From NCBI GenBank assembly GCA_030848705.1, contig CM061242.1, forward strand, positions 64,987,064 through 65,051,063: DNA of 64,000 nt, read 5' to 3'. This document shows positions 33,901-43,249 of this stretch, one piece after another. Made by a program: the position numbers and the translations under genes. The notes beneath the pieces were generated by a model, which saw only the letters and a program-made list of their open reading frames with translations, was not told the origin of the DNA and made no database searches. The first letter of the stretch is position 1. Each line of letters opens with the position of its first letter. The DNA comes from Heracleum sosnowskyi (Eukaryota > Streptophyta > Magnoliopsida > Apiales > Apiaceae).

Positions 33901-34253
33901 CAATTAGGGTTCGGAACGATTTTTCCTTTTTCGGATCAAAAATTGAAATTAATTTGCAGAATCAAATAGGTAGGGTTAAATAGAATCCCATAACCCTTTC
34001 GATAACGATTCGAATACGAAAGACGAAGAATTAAAAATGAATGTACGAAATTTCAACGGGGCTCTTGAATTATCAAAACGGCTCAAATTTGAAGAAAATT
34101 CCAAATGACGAAATTTTTGAAAGGGGCTTCCGACTCACCATTTAGCACATAATCACACACTAAATATCATATAATAATATTCCAATATTCCAACATAAAT
34201 ATTTTAGATTAAATATATCATTTAATCAAATAATAAAATTCACGGATATTACA
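30972..34253 (-). mobile_element. 5' LTR of gypsy F (right copy)
   Basis: 3282 bp, same ends as the left copy and nearly identical to it. Its outer end ...GGATATTACA at 34253 is followed by the TSD CTGAT (34254-34258) and then by Sirevirus B pol in frame. Confidence 0.95.
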
Positions 34254-34258
34254 CTGAT

Positions 34259-36190
34259 GACTCACCAGGTACTGATGGTGCTAATACTGATGATGCAAAC
34301 AACAGTGATACAACTAGTAGTGCTAATGTTGAGGGGGAGCAACGGCATTCAACTACAAGTTCAGAGTCAACTCAATCATCAGGACAGAATTCTTCAGATA
34401 CTGATTCAAGTGAAGATCCTGATAACACATCAGGAGGGCATAGCAATAATTCAGGGAGAGTTTCAAATCAATCAAATTCTTTCAATCAAGATAACACCAA
34501 TCCAGGGGGAGCATCTACTTCAAGAAACAATTTGACACCAGCAAGGAAATGGACAAAAGATCATACTCCTGATTTGATAATTGGAGATCCTGATGCAGGT
34601 GTTCAAACAAGAAGTGCAACTCAGAATGAATGTTTATATAATAACTTTCTATCCAAGGAGGAGCCTAAGAAAGTTGAAGATGCACTTAAAGATGCTGATT
34701 GGGTTACTGCAATGCAAGAAGAACTGAATGAATTTGAAAGGAATGAAGTCTGGAAACTGGTACCAAGACCAAAGAATAGATCAATTGTTGGTACAAAGTG
34801 GATTTTCAAGAACAAGACTGATTCTGATGGAGTCATTATCAGAAATAAAGCTAGACTAGTTGCAAAGGGGTATTCCCAACAAGAGGGAATTGACTATGAT
34901 GAAACTTTTGCTCCTGTTGTAAGACTAGAAGCCATCAGGATATTTCTTGCTTATGCAGCACATAAGAAATTCAAGGTTTTCCAGATGGATGTTAAAAGTG
35001 CTTTCTTAAATGGTGAACTGGAGGAAGAAGTTTATGTTGAACAACCTCCTGGTTTCATTGATCCTACATATCCAGATCATGTCTACAGACTGGATAAGGC
35101 ACTTTATGGACTAAAGCAAGCTCCAAGAGCATGGTATGAAACCTTAGCTCAATTCTTACTGGAAAGTGGATTCAAAAGAGGTGCAATTGATAAAACTCTA
35201 TTTTATTTGAATCATGGTAAGGAGTTGCTGTTAGTTCAGATTTATGTTGATGATATCATTTTTGGGTCAACAAACAATAAGCTGTGTGAAAAGTTTTCCA
35301 AGCTTATGCAGTCAAGATATCAAATGAGCATGATGGGAGAAATGAGTTACTTTCTGGGTCTTCAAGTTAAACAGACTGATGAAGGGATTTTTATTAATCA
35401 GTCTAACTACACAAGGAATTTACTGACAAGGTTTAACATGCAATACAGTACTCCTGCTTCGACTCCCATAGCTACAGCTACCAAACTTGATCCTGATCAA
35501 GGTGAAGAGGTAGATGTAACTCACTACAGAGGAATGATTGGCTCTTTATTGTATCTCACTGCCAGTAGACCAGATATCATGTTTGCAACCTGTCTATGTG
35601 CAAGATTTCAAGCAAAACCTAGAGAACCACATCTGATTGCAGTAAAAAGAATTTTCAGATATCTCAAAGGCACTCCTTCACTTGGCCTTTGGTATGCAAG
35701 GGAATCAGATTTTGGGTTGTGTGGTTATTCAGATGCTGATTTTGCAGGATGCAAAATAGACAGGAAAAGTACTTCAGGAAGTTGTCAGTTTTTGGGTGGA
35801 AGACTAGTTTCATGGTTCAGTAAAAAGCAGAAATCTATTTCCACTTCAACTGCAGAAGCTGAGTACATTGCTGCAGGAAGTTGCTGTGCTCAGATAATGT
35901 GGATGAGAAATCAGTTGTTAGATTATGGCCTATCATACTCAAAAATCCCTATTTATTGTGATAACCAAAGTGCTATTGCAATGACAGGAAATCCAGTTCA
36001 GCATTCTCTTACTAAACACATCAGTATCAGATATCACTTTATAAGAGAACAAGTTCTGGAAGGAACAATTGAACTTCACTTTGTTCCTACTGATCAACAA
36101 CTAGCTGATATATTCACCAAGCCACTGCCTGAAGCTACTTTCAATAAGTTGGTGAATGAACTTGGAATGATGAATTTTGAGAATTTCTGA
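34259..36190 (+). CDS. pol: Sirevirus B pol, second part: linker, reverse transcriptase, RNase H
   Basis: Open from the F junction; codon phase matches the left half, and the two halves add up to 1112 codons, the same as the intact pol of element C. First about 90 codons are a Ser/Asn/Asp-rich linker with GGGGGAG at 34333 and 34505. RT begins near TARKW-like TPARKWTKDHTPDLI; catalytic motif YVDDIIFGS (about 35245); RNase H with SDADFAGCKIDRKSTSG, TAEAEYIAA and ADIFTKPLPEA. No stop or frameshift, so the only damage to B pol is the F insertion. Confidence 0.95.
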   Translation, partial: DSPGTDGANTDDANNSDTTSSANVEGEQRHSTTSSESTQSSGQNSSDTDSSEDPDNTSGGHSNNSGRVSNQSNSFNQDNTNPGGASTSRNNLTPARKWTKDHTPDLIIGDPDAGVQTRSATQNECLYNNFLSKEEPKKVEDALKDADWVTAMQEELNEFERNEVWKLVPRPKNRSIVGTKWIFKNKTDSDGVIIRNKARLVAKGYSQQEGIDYDETFAPVVRLEAIRIFLAYAAHKKFKVFQMDVKSAFLNGELEEEVYVEQPPGFIDPTYPDHVYRLDKALYGLKQAPRAWYETLAQFLLESGFKRGAIDKTLFYLNHGKELLLVQIYVDDIIFGSTNNKLCEKFSKLMQSRYQMSMMGEMSYFLGLQVKQTDEGIFINQSNYTRNLLTRFNMQYSTPASTPIATATKLDPDQGEEVDVTHYRGMIGSLLYLTASRPDIMFATCLCARFQAKPREPHLIAVKRIFRYLKGTPSLGLWYARESDFGLCGYSDADFAGCKIDRKSTSGSCQFLGGRLVSWFSKKQKSISTSTAEAEYIAAGSCCAQIMWMRNQLLDYGLSYSKIPIYCDNQSAIAMTGNPVQHSLTKHISIRYHFIREQVLEGTIELHFVPTDQQLADIFTKPLPEATFNKLVNELGMMNFENF

Positions 36191-36600
36191 GGAAAAGTTA
36201 CAAAGAGGAAATCCTGATAACTGTCAAATCCTGATGGTTATTCAGAAAGGTATGTATCTTTGATCAAATCCTGATAGGACTCAATCCTGACAGGAAATTA
36301 ATTGGTCAAATCCTGATGCTCAGATATTGAAGCTGGTATGAAAACCAGAGGTTCTATGCTAACTTGTCATTAACACTCCTGGTAAACTCTGGACAATTAG
36401 ATTATTACTTAGTCTTTGATTAAGTTTTCAGTCTTAATTATCAATGTCATTATTATCAGAGTTTATTATTTATCATCTCTATATCACTATGAGTGTTACT
36501 AACAAATTTTGCAGGCAAGTACAGGAAGAAAGCAATTGAGAAAATAGACAAATTTCATTAATACTTGAAGATACATTACACATGAAAATTGGAAATTACA
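36191..36600 (+). other. Sirevirus B: noncoding DNA after pol with AATCCTGAT repeats
   Basis: No gene. Five copies of AATCCTGA(T) at 36210, 36227, 36267, 36283 and 36309. The rest is AT-rich. Confidence 0.75.
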
Positions 36601-36713
36601 TATTTGTTTTCCTAGTCTATTTTCTACTCAGGAACACGTGCCCTGCAAATTAGCATGAATGCTCCTGAGCAGCTTCACAGTCCATCAAAACTGGAAGGTC
36701 TCTTGTTCCATCC

Positions 36714-37106
36714 TTAAGAGACAAGGAGGGGAGCAGATGCACTTGAAGGCGGATCGTCACCGTGATCACCGGGACTCTTCCATGCCTGAACACTGCAAGA
36801 AGTGCATGCATCAAGCTTTCTCTTTTTTCGTCTCTCACTCTCTTCAGTCTCTTCATCATCCCAATCGTCTTCATCCTCTTCATTGACTACGATGAGATTT
36901 TCAAGAGGATTCCAATCAGGATTTGCCTGATGGAAGTTATGAAGAAGCACATCAGCCATTGCATTCACAAAAGCATGATGCTCCTGTGGATCAGGAATAG
37001 GCTGAGGTCCCTCTTGCTCTGCAATCTCTGCTAGAGCCTCATCCATTTGTTTCCAAATTCTATCAAGTTCTTCATCAGGTATGTTGTTTTGATTGTTGGC
37101 AGCCAT
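36714..37106 (-). CDS. Antisense gene-like cassette inside Sirevirus B (130 aa)
   Basis: Open frame opposite to all genes of B, between pol and the envelope-like frame. Protein is acidic: MAANNQNN start, helical EELDRIWKQMDEALAEIAEQE, then a strongly acidic NEEDEDDWDDEETEESE stretch followed by basic RRKKRK. No family recognised. The ATG at 37106 follows a leader of about 95 nt behind a perfect TATAAAA (minus, 37208-37202). Downstream on the minus strand, AATGAAATTTG near 36562 could serve as a poly(A) signal. So it looks like a small transcription unit: either a feature of this Sirevirus lineage or a captured gene. It sits where A and C have the promoter and N-terminal domain of the envelope-like protein, which B lacks. 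Confidence 0.5.
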   Translation of the reverse strand: MAANNQNNIPDEELDRIWKQMDEALAEIAEQEGPQPIPDPQEHHAFVNAMADVLLHNFHQANPDWNPLENLIVVNEEDEDDWDDEETEESERRKKRKLDACTSCSVQAWKSPGDHGDDPPSSASAPLLVS

Positions 37107-37201
37107 TGAAAAACAAAGAAGGTGAAAGGTTTTTTGTAAGTTTTTCTCTGGAGAGGGTTTGTGTTTTAATAGATATATGATGATTATGCTTAACAGTTCT
37201 C

Positions 37202-37208
37202 TTTTATA
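37202..37208 (-). promoter_or_regulatory. TATA box for the antisense cassette in B
   Basis: TATAAAA on the minus strand (context CTCTATAAAAGAG), about 95 nt upstream of the ATG at 37106. Confidence 0.45.
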
Positions 37209-37410
37209 GAGAATGTGTATTAAGGGTGCAGGTCATTTCTACAATCTCGATGAGACGGTTCGGTTTTCCATTAATATTTTTGCCTCGTTTGCTGGTAAGC
37301 GTGTTTTAATTCTATGACCATTAATTTGGTTATTTTTCTTAAACCAAAACGCTATTCAAGATTGTTAAAATAAATTTTGTTTTCTTAAATAAAATTTTAT
37401 TTTAATCTTA

Positions 37411-39129
37411 TTGAATATTTTTTTTTCAATCCTGATATGGCAAAATATTTTGTGCGGAAATGCTTTTATTCCTGATGAGGTTAGGTTTTTCTTACATCAG
37501 AAAATGCCTACTCATTATGGACTACTTTCTAATGCTATGGGGCAAGGTCCAACCCACCTTGTTCCTGACACAAGCATGCAACCTAAACAGTCTAAACAGT
37601 TAACAACCACCTCTACTGTCTCTCAAAAGACTTTAGTTGTAAAATCAAAGAAATCAGCTAGAACTGATGTGTCTGGAAGGCAATCAGGTTCAAAGGATTT
37701 TTCCTCTACACCACTAACTAAAAAGAAGATACAAGGGGGTGTACAAGGGGTCCTGGTGAAGAAAGCTGATGAGGTTGTTAAGAATGTTCCTGTGAAAAGG
37801 AAGTTAAGGTTGATTGATGAAAGTGATTCAGAGGATGACTTACCTATATCCTCTGTGATGAATGTGAACAAGGAAGTTTCTGATACTGCTACTAAAGCTG
37901 TGGTACCTTTATCAAAACCACAAAAGACAAGGAAATTATCAAAGAGCATGTATCATATTCCTTTGACAGTGCAAATGAAGGATACTGATATTCAGACATC
38001 AAATCCTGATGAGTCATCTACACCTGATGCTCTAGCAAATCCTGATATTAGTATTCCTGATGCAACAACAAAAGTTGTCTCTATATCAGACTCTCCAGCC
38101 TCTCCATCTCAGATTAGAGAAATTTCTTGGGAGAAGGTTTCTACAACTGCTTCCTTGGTTGGTCTTACACCTACATCAAAGAAAAAGAGGAATGCAGAAG
38201 AGTTAGTCTATCAGAGACAGAAGAAGCTGAAAGGATCAAGCCCACAAGAACCTGAATTTCAGAGTAATTCAGCAGCTACTGTTGATCCTGCCACACAAGA
38301 ACCACTCAATCAAAGTTTGGGTGAAGGCTTAGCTAGTGGAATGGTCACACAAGAACCATTTTCTCAAAGGGAGAATGAAGACATCAACATTCCAGCTACA
38401 CAAGAACCATCTTCTCAAAGTGAAGATGCAGGCAAAGCTACAGCTTCTGTTGAAAGATTGGTCGAGAACATTGTCAATGAGGGAAGCCCACAAGAACCTT
38501 TAACTCAAAGTGTTGAAGAAGCTTCTAAACCTCAAGCTCCACAAGAACCATTGGTAGCAAATACTGATGCACGCATATCAAATCCTGACGATGTTCATCC
38601 TGACGCTAGTGGTGCTCCTGATAATGAACCTATTTTGATACAGCCACTTCGTTCAAGACCAATGGATCATCCTATCTCAGAACCACAGGATAAACTGAAA
38701 GGTATTGCTATTCCTGATCCTGATATTACTCATGGTACTGCTGATGATACTTCTGATGATAGTGATGATGATGATGAGAATCGAAAAGAGAAGGAGCAGC
38801 TTGCTACAGCACTCAAAATTAGTCTTGGAACTAATTTTGGTTCATCCAGTACATATATGGCTAGCAATGCTTTCACTGGGAAAGATCAGAGACAAGATTT
38901 TTCTATTCCTTCCTTTGATCCTGCAGAGGCATTTAGACAGAATGAATGGAACAATTCATGGCACCAATCTGATAAATCTATCAGTTTTTCTTCTGCTATT
39001 GAACATGCCTATAATGCAGTGAAATCTATAGAGAATCAAGACTTGAAGAATCATCTGAAGGCTACTACTCTGTTATCCAAAAGCCTGAAAAGTGAGATTG
39101 ATTCTATCAAGGGCTCAACTGAAAAGTGA
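37411..39129 (+). CDS. Sirevirus B envelope-like protein, N-truncated first part
   Basis: 572 codons, but the first 20 or so (hydrophobic MNIFFSILIW) probably come from upstream noncoding DNA; recognisable sequence starts near DEVRFFLHQKMPTHYG. The N-terminal domain with the EWSF(L/F)FD motif found in A and C is absent. The middle is low-complexity, with NPD peptides encoded by AATCCTGAT, and about six degenerate repeats (T/P)QEPxxQS of 17-24 residues (about 275-385). C-terminal part is helical. It ends at TGA 39127-39129 caused by a one-base shift; the coding frame goes on at 39126 in another phase. Function unknown. Confidence 0.7.
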   Translation: MNIFFSILIWQNILCGNAFIPDEVRFFLHQKMPTHYGLLSNAMGQGPTHLVPDTSMQPKQSKQLTTTSTVSQKTLVVKSKKSARTDVSGRQSGSKDFSSTPLTKKKIQGGVQGVLVKKADEVVKNVPVKRKLRLIDESDSEDDLPISSVMNVNKEVSDTATKAVVPLSKPQKTRKLSKSMYHIPLTVQMKDTDIQTSNPDESSTPDALANPDISIPDATTKVVSISDSPASPSQIREISWEKVSTTASLVGLTPTSKKKRNAEELVYQRQKKLKGSSPQEPEFQSNSAATVDPATQEPLNQSLGEGLASGMVTQEPFSQRENEDINIPATQEPSSQSEDAGKATASVERLVENIVNEGSPQEPLTQSVEEASKPQAPQEPLVANTDARISNPDDVHPDASGAPDNEPILIQPLRSRPMDHPISEPQDKLKGIAIPDPDITHGTADDTSDDSDDDDENRKEKEQLATALKISLGTNFGSSSTYMASNAFTGKDQRQDFSIPSFDPAEAFRQNEWNNSWHQSDKSISFSSAIEHAYNAVKSIENQDLKNHLKATTLLSKSLKSEIDSIKGSTEK

Positions 39130-39422
39130 GGACTGATATCTTTAATAATTTTACAAAGGTGCCTACTACTTTACAACTAAGGGTAGTGGAATCCCAAGTG
39201 AAATCTGTTGTTTCAGAACAAACCTCAATCAATCAAAGAATTGATTCTCTGGATACTAAGGTAACTGAAATTCAAGCCTCTCTTTCCTTAATTTTGCAAT
39301 TATTGTCAAATCCTGATGTCAAAAAGGGGGAGAAGGTTATTCAGACAAAATGTACACCTGATCTAGTATTAAGAAATAATGATGATGATACTGGAGATGA
39401 TGGTGATGTACACCTGATCTAG
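39126..39422 (+). pseudogene. Sirevirus B envelope-like frame, coiled-coil segment
   Basis: 98 codons in a frame shifted from the preceding part. It carries the coiled coil INQRIDSLDTKVTEIQASL and then NPDVKKGEK, which corresponds to DDVKKGES of element C, and an Asp-rich NDDDTGDDGD. It ends at a TAG created by a 56-bp tandem duplication (units 39351-39406 and 39407-39462; 56 is not a multiple of three). Confidence 0.7.
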
Positions 39423-39462
39423 TATTAAGAAATAATGATGATGATACTGGAGATGATGGTGG
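39351..39462. repeat. 56-bp tandem duplication in the envelope-like frame of B
   Basis: Units start TGTACACCTGATCTAG at 39351 and 39407 and are nearly identical. It shifts the frame by two and so splits the protein. Confidence 0.92.
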
Positions 39463-39469
39463 TGACAAA

Positions 39470-40954
39470 GTGATACAAGGAGAAACCTCTGATGCTGTTG
39501 TTATGAAGACAATCCAAACTTTTCAAAGTCAAACAACGCAGTCAACTCATGTTTCTGATTCTGGAGTTAAGACAGTAAGAACATTGGTGCAATCTCAGAT
39601 CCTGACGGAAGATCAAATCCTGACACCTGGTCATGGACACATTCTTGCTACAATTCCTGAAGGTGATGAAGATGTAATTATTGATAATCCTGAAGATGCA
39701 TCAAATTTATTCCAGAAGTTTTCTACAAAAGATGGCAGAATTGTTACTCTATATCACACTGATAAAAGAGTTCAACAATTATATGCAAGAAAAGCACTCT
39801 CTACAGCAAGTGAAGAATATCCAGATCTCTCACATGAAGAATTCTTGAGACTACAAAGAGAGACAATGGAAAGCTATACTGCTCCTGCTAGAGGTAGAGG
39901 AAGCAGAGGTAGGAGAGGTGCTAGAAGAAGTAAAAGAGGTTCTTCAACTCAAACAGTACCTAGACAGACAAGGTCTAGAGGGTTAAGAATTGAAGAAATT
40001 CCTGAACCTATTCAAACTCTAGTAGTTCCTGACAGATCTGCTTTTGGTGATGATGGAATTATTGAAGAAGAACCTGAATTGAGAAGAAAATCAAGTAAAT
40101 CAACTCTCAACAATACAAATCAAATTGAAGATTCTAATTCTGACATCATTCAAGATCCTGACGAATCTGAAATTCTGCAAGAAGTTGATTTGATAATCTT
40201 ATCTACTGTTGTTGATTGTCACAACAAAGAAGTAGATGAAGAAGAAGAAGCCAGAAGAAGAGATATTTCAAAGAGAACAAATGAAGATTTCAATCTCTAT
40301 CTACAAAGGCTTAAAGTTTCAAATGAAAGACAATGGAGAAATACAAGCAGGCAAGAATCTTTACTTGAAAGAAGCACTCATGAAAAGGAGAAAGACAAGA
40401 AGTGGGAACACATAAGTACACTGAAGTGTGATACACCTATCAATTTTCAGACTGGTGGAATTATAACAAGTGCTTCAAGTGTTGTTGATTTGTCTGATAT
40501 GGCTAGATCAAAAACACTTTGGTTAAAGATGTTTTCGAATCTGAAGCAAATGTCAAGTTATACAAGAGGAGGTATTGGACACAGGGATGCTGAATTTCTA
40601 AACATGACTTATGTTGATCCTTACTCCTTAACTGAAATTGGAGGTACTTTAACTTCTGAAAACCTGAACAATTTATTAGCTGTTGATATAGTTATAGATT
40701 GTCATGATGGTTTTGAAAAGAAAGAAAAGCTTCTGTACTTCATGAAAGATGGTAGTGTGAAGATTCTATCTATTCAAGATCTGCTGATGAAAACTACACA
40801 GGAACTGAAATATGTTCACTATCTGTTAAGATGGAAGAACCAAGTGTACAAAGTATGGGCTGACATGATTTTGTCAACTATAAGAAGAAGACTGGATGGA
40901 AACAGTAATTTCGATGGTAATTATATTCCCATGTACTTAAATCAAAGAGGTTAG
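39470..40954 (+). CDS. Sirevirus B envelope-like protein, C-terminal part
   Basis: 494 codons; the frame is open from inside the second 56-bp unit. Contains a basic RGRGSRGRRGARRSKRGSS stretch (about 141-160) that could bind nucleic acid, a charged helical centre, and a C-terminal domain with KLLYFMKDGSVKILS and LKYVHYLLRWKNQVYKVW (about 425-470). A similar pattern, LLYFMADGRVYRI...LEYVLYLLKVRNQ, is present in C near 63817-63920. Ends at TAG 40952-40954; the same frame continues to 41236. Confidence 0.72.
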   Translation: MIQGETSDAVVMKTIQTFQSQTTQSTHVSDSGVKTVRTLVQSQILTEDQILTPGHGHILATIPEGDEDVIIDNPEDASNLFQKFSTKDGRIVTLYHTDKRVQQLYARKALSTASEEYPDLSHEEFLRLQRETMESYTAPARGRGSRGRRGARRSKRGSSTQTVPRQTRSRGLRIEEIPEPIQTLVVPDRSAFGDDGIIEEEPELRRKSSKSTLNNTNQIEDSNSDIIQDPDESEILQEVDLIILSTVVDCHNKEVDEEEEARRRDISKRTNEDFNLYLQRLKVSNERQWRNTSRQESLLERSTHEKEKDKKWEHISTLKCDTPINFQTGGIITSASSVVDLSDMARSKTLWLKMFSNLKQMSSYTRGGIGHRDAEFLNMTYVDPYSLTEIGGTLTSENLNNLLAVDIVIDCHDGFEKKEKLLYFMKDGSVKILSIQDLLMKTTQELKYVHYLLRWKNQVYKVWADMILSTIRRRLDGNSNFDGNYIPMYLNQRG

Positions 40955-41236
40955 GATGTGGAAATGCAAAGAGGTACTGCTGTTAAAGAAGTAACTTTTG
41001 GTATGACCCAACTTACTCTCAATCCTGATGGGAAGAAAATTGCTTATCTTTTGCTTGAAGAGCACAGTCTACAGAAAAGCTCCATACAGAATCTCAGAGC
41101 AGCTATCTACCAGATTAATGAGGAAGATGAAGAACTCAGAAATCTTAAGGAAAGACTGATTCAAATTCTTGAAGAAAAAGAAGAAAGTTTATTATCCAAC
41201 TTCTTGAAGATGAATCTGTTCTATCACAAAGCTTAA
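40955..41236 (+). pseudogene. Sirevirus B envelope-like frame, last segment after TAG
   Basis: Same frame as the preceding part, 93 codons to TAA near 41236: a helical, Glu-rich tail (NLRAAIYQINEEDEELRNLK). The TAG before it is most simply a point mutation. Confidence 0.6.
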
Positions 41237-41330
41237 ACAAATAAGTTGTTTCTGAAGATACTCGTACATTTTGATACATGTTTTTGACATCATTGAATAT
41301 TTGGAATCTATACTTTATTTCACAAAGTAT

Positions 41331-41344
41331 GAGATTGGGGGAGA
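41331..41344 (+). promoter_or_regulatory. Polypurine tract of Sirevirus B
   Basis: GAGATTGGGGGAGA, immediately before the 3' LTR start at 41346. The core GGGGGAG also occurs at 34333, 34505 and 39326 in this element. Confidence 0.88.
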
Positions 41345-41345
41345 T

Positions 41346-41952
41346 TGTTAGATCAGAATTCAATGATCGTCAAAAGCTAGACTCAACTGATCAGGATTGC
41401 TGACGTCATCAGTATTGCATGGTCATCAGTATTTGATCAAGCGTCAGTATCTTATTGATCATCAGGATTCCTACTCAGACTATGATCAGGATTGATCATC
41501 AGAACTTGAAGCTGATCAGGATTCCTACTTCGAGTTATATTTGGAGTCTAGATAAACATGGAAGTTTATTCTATTTGTTCCTGGTTTGTAGAATGCAGCT
41601 ATCGATTAAAGATATGTTTCTATCTTTGTTATTGATTAGGACTTATCTTGTTATTGATAGAGAAGCTGTGTGCACTATATAAACACAGTCGTGGTTTCGA
41701 TTTATGTATTCATTAGAGAGAGAACATAATCGAAGAGAAGCTCTTAAGAACAGAATTTCTTGAGAGAGTTTTTGTAAACTAGCAGCTCTCAAGAACATCA
41801 GAATTTCTTGAGAGAGTTTGTAAAAGTTTTATATCAGATTTAATAAAGCTGTTATCTTTCTTTTCATATTTGTGATATATACATTAAGAAGCCGATTATC
41901 TTACTCTATTGTATTCAACCCCCCTTCTATAATAGATTATTACTGGGCAACA
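41346..41952 (+). mobile_element. 3' LTR of Sirevirus B (607 bp)
   Basis: Same length as the 5' LTR with six substitutions seen. Ends GGGCAACA followed by TSD ATTTT (41953-41957). TATA box at 41676. Confidence 0.95.
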
Positions 41953-41957
41953 ATTTT

Positions 41958-42277
41958 AAATAAATCTGAAATGATTCTCCCATGATATTTTTGGAAAATA
42001 AGGGGTTTTAGTAAAGAAAAATGAAAAAGAGTAACATGTTTTAGTTGAAAAAGGTACTTGCCCGTGATATTTTTGAAAAAATTGAGATTTTTTTGGAAAA
42101 AATATAAATGATAATATGTTTTAGCTGAAAAAGGTAGTTGGTTATAATTAGATTATGTAATTATTTTAATTATATTATTTTATAAATAAGTAAGAGTAAT
42201 TAAGTAAAAACACGAAAAACCAAAAAACTATACCGACCGACTAACCAAATTTTTAATGTTTTGTCTTTAATAATATA
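41958..42277 (-). mobile_element. Right piece of the Helitron-like copy split by Sirevirus B
   Basis: Noncoding AT-rich repeats with GATATTTTTGGAAAA and TTTTAGCTGAAAAAGGTA, ending in the block ...TTTTTAATGTTTTGTCTTTAA that resembles the 5' end region (inverted) of the copies at 17280-17322 and 43205-43245. Exact 5' terminus not resolved. Confidence 0.45.
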
Positions 42278-43245
42278 CTAGTTTAAAACCCGTGCGATGC
42301 ACGGATTGTTAATTGTTATTTTAGTATTATTTTTTTTAATATTTTATTAATTGTAATTGTGCAAAAAATAAGTAGGCATGTTAAAATAGCTAAACACTTT
42401 TAATTAATTAAAAACATTAAAACAGATTTTAAAATAAATAAGTATGGGTTCGCCCATTATATTTTTGGAAAATGAGGGGTTTTAGTAAGAAAAAATAAAA
42501 AAATGTAACATTTATTTAGTTTTAAAAGGTAAATTCCCGTGATATTTTTGGAAAATGAGGTTTTAAAATTTAATAATTAAAAGTATTTAAATAGGTTTTA
42601 AAATAAATAATTAAAGGTTTCCTGTGATAGTTTTGGGAAAAAATGGATTTTAGTGAGAAAAATAGAAAAAGTAAATTGTAAAAGGCAATTTCCCGTGATA
42701 TATTTAGAAAAGGATGGAATTTGTTAGAAAAAATATATAATGTGTTTTAGCTAAAAAGATAATTGGTTTTAAATAAGTATTTGATTATTTATATTTTAAT
42801 ATTTTTAGTAATTGCATTTGTTAAGAAAAATAAGTAGACATGTTAAAATAGGTAAACTTTTTAAAAATTATTATAATATTAAAATATGTTTAAAAATAAA
42901 TAACTAAAGGTTTGTCCATGATATTTTTGGAAAAGGAGGGATTTTAGTAAAGAAAAATAGAAAAACAAACATGTTTTAGTTAAAAAAAGGTAATTATCCG
43001 TGATATATTTGAAAAAGTAGGAGAATTTGTTAGAAAAAATAAAAAAAATGTATTTTAGGTGAATAGGTAATTGGTTATAAATAGGTAATATTATTATTTA
43101 ATAATATATTTTTATAAATAAGTAAGATTAATTAAGTAAAAACACGAAGTACTGTTAATTAATTAAGGGTAATTAAGTAAAATCACAACGTACCATACCG
43201 ACCAACCAAACTTTTAATGTTTTGTCTATTATATATTAGTATTGA
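42278..43245 (-). mobile_element. Non-autonomous Helitron-like element (968 bp)
   Basis: Minus strand: A|TC at 43245-43244, then AATACTAATATATAATAGAC; 3' end with hairpin CCGTGCATCGCACGG, short spacer, CTAG at 42281-42278 and flanking T. Internal monomers with TGATATTTTTGGAAAA recur every 200-250 bp; they are the inverted relatives of the array at 10572-11345. No coding capacity. Confidence 0.6.
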
Positions 43246-43249
43246 TATA

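Larger units (their letters stand above)
21923..34253 (-). mobile_element. Gypsy element F (Tekay/Del-like chromovirus), complete, 12.3 kb
   Basis: LTRs 21923-25204 and 30972-34253 are both 3282 bp; I found two differences (22717 T / 31766 A and 23910 G / 32959 A). TSD CTGAT at 21918-21922 and 34254-34258. Minus strand: primer site next to the right LTR, 183-aa upstream frame, gag, pol with protease, RT, RNase H, integrase, chromodomain-like tail, polypurine tract next to the left LTR. The gag-pol frame is one continuous frame broken by two stop codons only. It is inserted in the pol linker of Sirevirus B, inside an AATCCTGAT motif. Confidence 0.96.
17531..41952 (+). mobile_element. Sirevirus B (Ty1/copia), complete, carrying gypsy element F
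   Basis: Two 607-bp LTRs, TSD ATTTT on both sides, tRNA-iMet binding site, gag, pol, envelope-like region, polypurine tract. Without F and one copy of its TSD the element is about 12.1 kb. The LTRs differ at six positions that I counted (about 1 percent), so this insertion is older than F inside it. It lies inside a Helitron-like repeat. Confidence 0.95.

Noticed and set aside
37411..37460. Hydrophobic start MNIFFSILIW as a signal peptide of a real envelope protein
   Set aside because: The homologous frames in A and C start differently and without a signal peptide; these codons read upstream noncoding DNA in a copy that lost its N-terminus.
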